Below the pieces are notes generated by a model. That model saw only the letters and a program-made list of their open reading frames with translations. It was not told the origin of the DNA and did not search any database. Positions 6,417 to 9,289 of a stretch of 9,289 nucleotides of DNA are shown in pieces. Origin of the DNA: Treponema sp. (GTDB lineage: Bacteria; Spirochaetota; Spirochaetia; Treponematales; Breznakiellaceae); the NCBI GenBank assembly GCA_031259035.1, contig JAIRLZ010000169.1, forward strand, positions 1 to 9,289, written 5' to 3'. The stretch's first letter is position 1, and each line of letters starts with the position of its first letter. The position numbers and the translations under genes were made by a program.

Positions 6417-6439
6417 CCGCGGCGCCGCGCAGGCGGCTA
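6414..6439. terminator. Inverted repeat at the convergent ends of galM and the EIIA gene
   Basis: TAGCCGC (6414-6420) pairs perfectly with GCGGCTA (6433-6439). The outer TAG on each strand is the stop codon of the gene arriving from that side. Inside lies a 12-bp perfect palindrome, CGCGGCGCCGCG (6418-6429), and a second inverted repeat, GGCTAT/ATAGCC (6435-6440 and 6450-6455), overlaps the right side. No U-run follows on either strand, so a bidirectional terminator is plausible but not canonical. Confidence 0.55.
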
Positions 6440-7090
6440 TGCCGATGGGATAGCCGTCAAGAGGGCGTACGCCTGCCGCGCCGTTTCAGTTGCGAGAAGC
6501 TCGTCGCGCAGGCGCTTGTCTTTGAAGCGGTTGCTAAAAAAAGACAAGGTCCGCAAATAGTACGTGTGCTGATTGTAGCACGCCGCAATCATAAACAGGA
6601 GTCGCACCGGTTCATCATCCAACGCCTGAAAATCAATAATGTCAGTGCGGCTTATGCCCACGGAAGCCACCAGATCCGTCACGGAAGCGAGCCGTACATG
6701 GGGAATGGCAATGCCCTTTCCTATGGCGGTGCTCATAAGCTCCTCGCGCTTTACTATTTCAGCTGTCAATTCTTGGCGGTTTTTTACTTGCGGGGCAAGG
6801 GCGAGGTTTTCCGCAAGCGCGGAAAGAGCGTCCCGCTTGGTTGAATAATCAAGAAAAATAATGCGGTCAGGAGAAATAATGGTCTCGACATGCACCACGT
6901 CTAATTTCTGCGGCTTGGCGGAAAGCCGGTCGTTGACCCACCGCTCTATATCAACGCGTTTAAATCGCCATATGGCGCCAATTTTTCCCGCCGGAATTTC
7001 GCCTTTCTGCGCCCAATCGTACACCGTGCGTTCTGAAACCCGCAAGTACTTCGCCACTTCTTCTATGGTTAGTATATCTCCCTCAGTCAT
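6437..7090 (-). CDS. HTH DNA-binding domain fused to a PTS EIIA (PtsN-type) domain
   Basis: The 217-residue protein has two domains. Residues 6-54 (ILTIEEVAKYLRVSERTVYD, then the W-R-F-K-R and I-E-R-W turn) form an excisionase/MerR-like helix-turn-helix of the HTH_17 type. Residues about 69-215 form a fructose/nitrogen-type EIIA domain with STAIGKGIAIPHVRL, where His131 is the expected phosphorylated residue. The usual Gly or Ala after that His is Val here. Family knowledge: such EIIA domains take phosphate from HPr or its NPr paralogue and regulate other proteins; PtsN alone is about 150 residues and has no DNA-binding part. I infer a regulator whose DNA binding responds to phosphorylation; targets are unknown. 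No transporter (EIIB/EIIC) lies beside it. The ATG at 7090-7088 has AGAGG 5 bases upstream and a near-consensus promoter of its own. Confidence 0.9.
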   Translation of the reverse strand: MTEGDILTIEEVAKYLRVSERTVYDWAQKGEIPAGKIGAIWRFKRVDIERWVNDRLSAKPQKLDVVHVETIISPDRIIFLDYSTKRDALSALAENLALAPQVKNRQELTAEIVKREELMSTAIGKGIAIPHVRLASVTDLVASVGISRTDIIDFQALDDEPVRLLFMIAACYNQHTYYLRTLSFFSNRFKDKRLRDELLATETARQAYALLTAIPSA

Positions 7091-7107
7091 TATAACCTCT
7101 TGGCGCC

Positions 7108-7136
7108 ATAATACAACAAAACGCAGGAGATGTCAA
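7108..7136 (-). promoter_or_regulatory. Near-consensus sigma-70 promoter of the HTH-EIIA gene
   Basis: On the minus strand TTGACA (7136-7131) is followed by a 17-base spacer and TATTAT (7113-7108). The expected start point at about 7101 leaves an 11-base leader that is little more than the AGAGG ribosome-binding site. A GGCGCC palindrome (7102-7107) lies between the -10 and the start point and could bind a regulator, possibly the product itself. That last point is speculation. Confidence 0.8.
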
Positions 7137-7185
7137 GGAATGGAGGGCAATGCCGCCGCGTCCGGTAGCGCTCGCGTAGCGCCGT

Positions 7186-8511
7186 TCAGCGCCCCAGCCG
7201 CATCTTCGCGCTTTCCGCATGTCCTGCAAGCCCCTCGGCGCGGGCGATGGTCTCGGCGGCTTTCACGACCGGCGCATAGCCCGCGCCTTCGGTACAGCGC
7301 AGGGTGGTGACGGTTTTGAGGAAATGCCGCGCGGAAAGTCCGCCGGTGAAACGGGCGCAGCCTGATGTCGGCAACGTGTGATTCGTGCCGGCGCTGTAGT
7401 CGCCGAGCGCTTCGGCGGCTTTCTCGCCGATAAAGAGCGCCCCGTAATTTCTCAGGCGCGGGAGGAGGCGTTTGTTCGCTTCATCACCGCATTGCAGTTC
7501 AAGGTGTTCGGGCGCGATGATGTTCGCGATACGCGCCGCCTCGTCTTCATCCGCGTAAATGATGACAAGCCCTCCGGCATCAAGCGAAGCCCGCGCCGTC
7601 TCCGCGGAAGCGCCGCGCCGCTTTTCAACCGCCTGTACGATGCGCCCGGCTAAGTCCGCGTCCGGCGCGAGGACGCGGGCGCGGGCGTCCGGATCGTGTT
7701 CGGCTTGGGCGATCATGTCCGCCGCGATGACGTCAGGGTCTGCATCCGGTCCGGCGATGACAAGCACGTCCGTAGGTCCCGCCACAAAGTCAACGCCGGC
7801 TTCCCCAAACAGGAGCCGCTTGGCGGCGGCCACGTACTTGTTGCCGGGACCCGCGATTACGTCAGCGCGGGGAATAGTCTCCGTTCCAAAGGCAAGCGCG
7901 GCTATCGCCTGCGCTCCGCCTATGGCAAACGCGCGGACAGCCGCAGCGCGGACGCCGCCCGCAACGCGGACAGCCGCCAGAATCCTCCAGTCCGGCAAGC
8001 CGCTCCCGTCCCGCACAGGCGGCGATGCGACGAACACCTCTTCCACACCGGCGGCAAGCGCCGGCACAACGCCCATCAAGACCGAGGATATCAGCGGGAA
8101 CCGTCCCGCCGGCGCGTAGATCGCGGCTTTTTGCGCCGGAATAACCCGCTGCCCCGCAATCACCCCGGGCGCGACCTCACATTCAAAATCAAAAAACTGC
8201 TTTCTCTGTTCAACGGCGAACCGGTGGATGTTATCCCTCGCCAATTCCAGCGCGGCCGCCAATTCCGCATCGGTCGCGCGGAGCCGTTCAAACGCCGCCT
8301 CCACCGCGCCGCCGGGGACTTCAAAGCGTTCAAGGGAAACGCGGTCAAATTGAGCCGTAAACTCCCGCGCCGCCGCGTCCCCGCGCCGCCGCACCTCGTC
8401 AATGATGCGCCGTACGCTGCGCCGCACCTCGCGCTCCATATCCCCGTCAGCGCCGCTGACCGTCTGACTCTTCCAATGAACGTCAAATTCGCCGCCCGCA
8501 AGTATTATCAT
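7186..8511 (-). CDS. hisD: Histidinol dehydrogenase
   Basis: HisD performs the last two steps of histidine synthesis in the cytoplasm, oxidising L-histidinol through histidinal to L-histidine with two NAD+ and a zinc ion. The 441 residues fit the family length. Conserved parts: IYAPAG (131-136), DVIAGPGNKYVAAAKRLLFG (217-236), the zinc ligands Gln269 and His272 in QAEHD, the catalytic pair Glu335-His336 in PEHLE, the zinc ligand Asp371 and conserved His378 in DYSAGTNH, and the last zinc ligand His431 in GLAGHAESAKMR. No key residue is missing. The ATG at 8511-8509 overlaps the hisC stop as ATGA. AAAGGAGG (8516-8523) lies 4 bases upstream, so hisC and hisD are translationally coupled. The open frame continues to 8565 but that part is hisC in another frame. 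The IYVPGG of many homologues is IYAPAG here. Confidence 0.97.
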   Translation of the reverse strand: MIILAGGEFDVHWKSQTVSGADGDMEREVRRSVRRIIDEVRRRGDAAAREFTAQFDRVSLERFEVPGGAVEAAFERLRATDAELAAALELARDNIHRFAVEQRKQFFDFECEVAPGVIAGQRVIPAQKAAIYAPAGRFPLISSVLMGVVPALAAGVEEVFVASPPVRDGSGLPDWRILAAVRVAGGVRAAAVRAFAIGGAQAIAALAFGTETIPRADVIAGPGNKYVAAAKRLLFGEAGVDFVAGPTDVLVIAGPDADPDVIAADMIAQAEHDPDARARVLAPDADLAGRIVQAVEKRRGASAETARASLDAGGLVIIYADEDEAARIANIIAPEHLELQCGDEANKRLLPRLRNYGALFIGEKAAEALGDYSAGTNHTLPTSGCARFTGGLSARHFLKTVTTLRCTEGAGYAPVVKAAETIARAEGLAGHAESAKMRLGR

Positions 8512-9289
8512 ACCGCCTCCTTTGCGCCCGCTATCGCGCCCGCTATCGCGCACGCCATCGCGCACGCCGCCAAAAACGCATCCATGTCGGCGTCGGAGCC
8601 GATGCTGACGCGGATAAAGTCCGCGATGCGGCCTGTGTTGAAATGGCGCGTCAGTATGCCCGCCTCACGCAGTTTCGTAAAAAATTCCGCGCCGGACAGC
8701 GCCGGATGCCGTATAAAGAGAAAATTGGCGCTTGAAGGCGTCACGGTATAGCCCTTTTCAACAAGAGCCGCGGACACCCGCTCCCGCGTCGCAATGATTT
8801 TGCGCGTTGTCTTCTCGTAGTACGCGGCGTCCCGCACCGCCGCCGCGCCGCCGGCGAGGGCGAGGCGGTCAACCGGATAGGAGTTGAAGGAATCGCGGAC
8901 GCGGCATAGGCCTTCGACAAGCTCCTCAGCGCCAATGGCGAAGCCGAGCCGCAAGCCGGCCAGGGACGCGGACTTTGAGAGCGTGTGAACCGCGAGCAGG
9001 TTCGGGTGTTCCGCTATGCGGTCTATGACGGAAAGGCGCGGCGCGGCGGCGAAGGCGCTGTACGCCTCGTCAACAATGACGACCGTGTCTCGCTCCGCGT
9101 GGTAACGCGCAACAGCGAGAACGTGTTCTCTGGTCAGGGTGGCGCCGGTCGGCGCGTTGGGGTTTGGAAACACAACGCCGCCGCACGGCGTAAGGAAGTC
9201 CGTGTGGTCAATGGAAAAATCGTCTTTCAAACGCGGACATTCGTAGGGAATCCCCCACAACCGGGCGTAGACCGGATAAAAACGGTAGG
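8508..9289 (-). CDS. hisC: Histidinol-phosphate aminotransferase, 5' end beyond right edge
   Basis: HisC is a PLP enzyme of the cytoplasm that makes L-histidinol phosphate from imidazole-acetol phosphate and glutamate. About 260 residues are visible, beginning YRFYPVYARLWGIPYE in an open frame at the right edge, so the TTG at 9260 is not the start. About 100 N-terminal residues are missing compared with a typical 350-residue HisC. Fold type I motifs: PNPNAPTG (DNA near 9145-9168), VDEAYSAF with the PLP-ring Asp, TLSKSASLAGLRLGF with the Schiff-base Lys (near 8975), NFLFIR, and FIRVSIGS with the substrate-carboxylate Arg. The C-terminus carries an unusual Ala-rich repeat (ACAMACAIAGAIAGAK) from a 12-bp tandem array. 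hisC precedes hisD with a 4-base overlap, the reverse of the order in the E. coli his operon. Confidence 0.93.
   Translation of the reverse strand, partial: YRFYPVYARLWGIPYECPRLKDDFSIDHTDFLTPCGGVVFPNPNAPTGATLTREHVLAVARYHAERDTVVIVDEAYSAFAAAPRLSVIDRIAEHPNLLAVHTLSKSASLAGLRLGFAIGAEELVEGLCRVRDSFNSYPVDRLALAGGAAAVRDAAYYEKTTRKIIATRERVSAALVEKGYTVTPSSANFLFIRHPALSGAEFFTKLREAGILTRHFNTGRIADFIRVSIGSDADMDAFLAACAMACAIAGAIAGAKEAV
8524..8571. repeat. 12-bp tandem repeat, four units, in the 3' end of hisC
   Basis: Units GCGCCCGCTATC (8524-8535 and 8536-8547, identical), GCGCACGCCATC (8548-8559) and GCGCACGCCGCC (8560-8571). Each unit is four codons, so the hisC frame is kept and the protein tail shows a four-residue Ala-rich period. 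The array directly abuts the hisD ribosome-binding site at 8516-8523. Confidence 0.8.

Noticed and set aside
7159..7181. Repeated GCGCTAC motif after the hisD stop as a terminator
   Set aside because: The two copies are direct rather than inverted, with no stable stem and no U-run.
7696..8751. Plus-strand open frame (351 codons) opposite hisD and hisC
   Set aside because: It is antisense to two genes with intact catalytic motifs, is Arg-rich with no recognisable motif, and has no ribosome-binding site support.
9258..9260. TTG at 9260 as the hisC start
   Set aside because: Typical HisC sequence (YRFYPVYAR) continues in frame to the window edge, so the gene is cut by the edge and does not begin here.

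Overview
The window reads as chromosomal DNA of a spirochaete, most likely a Treponema-like organism from an environmental or gut community. Three things point there: the N-terminus of a flagellar FlhF at the left edge, a RarA ATPase with a long extra C-terminal domain, and a DNA-binding PtsN-type EIIA protein, next to a lipoprotein and a small outer-membrane beta-barrel. Histidine genes (hisC, hisD) argue against the reduced host-adapted pathogens and fit free-living or insect-gut relatives. Placement is inference from gene content; no rRNA gene is present. The coding regions are moderately GC-rich, while intergenic promoters are AT-rich.

Layout: 1-271 is the 5' part of flhF (minus, runs off the left edge). 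272-567 is a gene-free stretch with a possible promoter, a hairpin and Shine-Dalgarno-like tracts leading into flhF. 568-4674 is a minus-strand block read leftward: a small outer-membrane beta-barrel (4009-4674), a lipoprotein with propeller-like repeats (2839-3933), then rarA (568-2775, possibly starting further upstream at a CTG at 2829). 4675-4836 is a divergent control region. On the plus strand are a small three-helix membrane protein (4837-5187) and galactose mutarotase galM (5373-6416). galM meets the minus-strand HTH-EIIA gene (6437-7090) tail to tail across a GC-rich inverted repeat that contains both stop codons. Further right are hisD (7186-8511) and hisC (8508 to the right edge, 5' end missing), minus strand and overlapping by 4 bases.

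Functionally the window is mostly housekeeping: flagellar placement, replication-fork maintenance, galactose entry, phosphotransfer-linked regulation and the last steps of histidine synthesis. I see no mobile gene, CRISPR array, RNA gene or obvious new defence system. The most unusual signals are: (1) very short or absent 5' leaders, predicted for all four genes where I can place a promoter; (2) RarA fused to a degenerate methyltransferase-like domain, and a RarA N-terminus that seems to need a non-AUG start; (3) the HTH-EIIA fusion under a near-consensus promoter; (4) a 12-bp tandem repeat in the 3' end of hisC that abuts the hisD ribosome-binding site; (5) short inverted and dispersed repeats in two intergenic regions.
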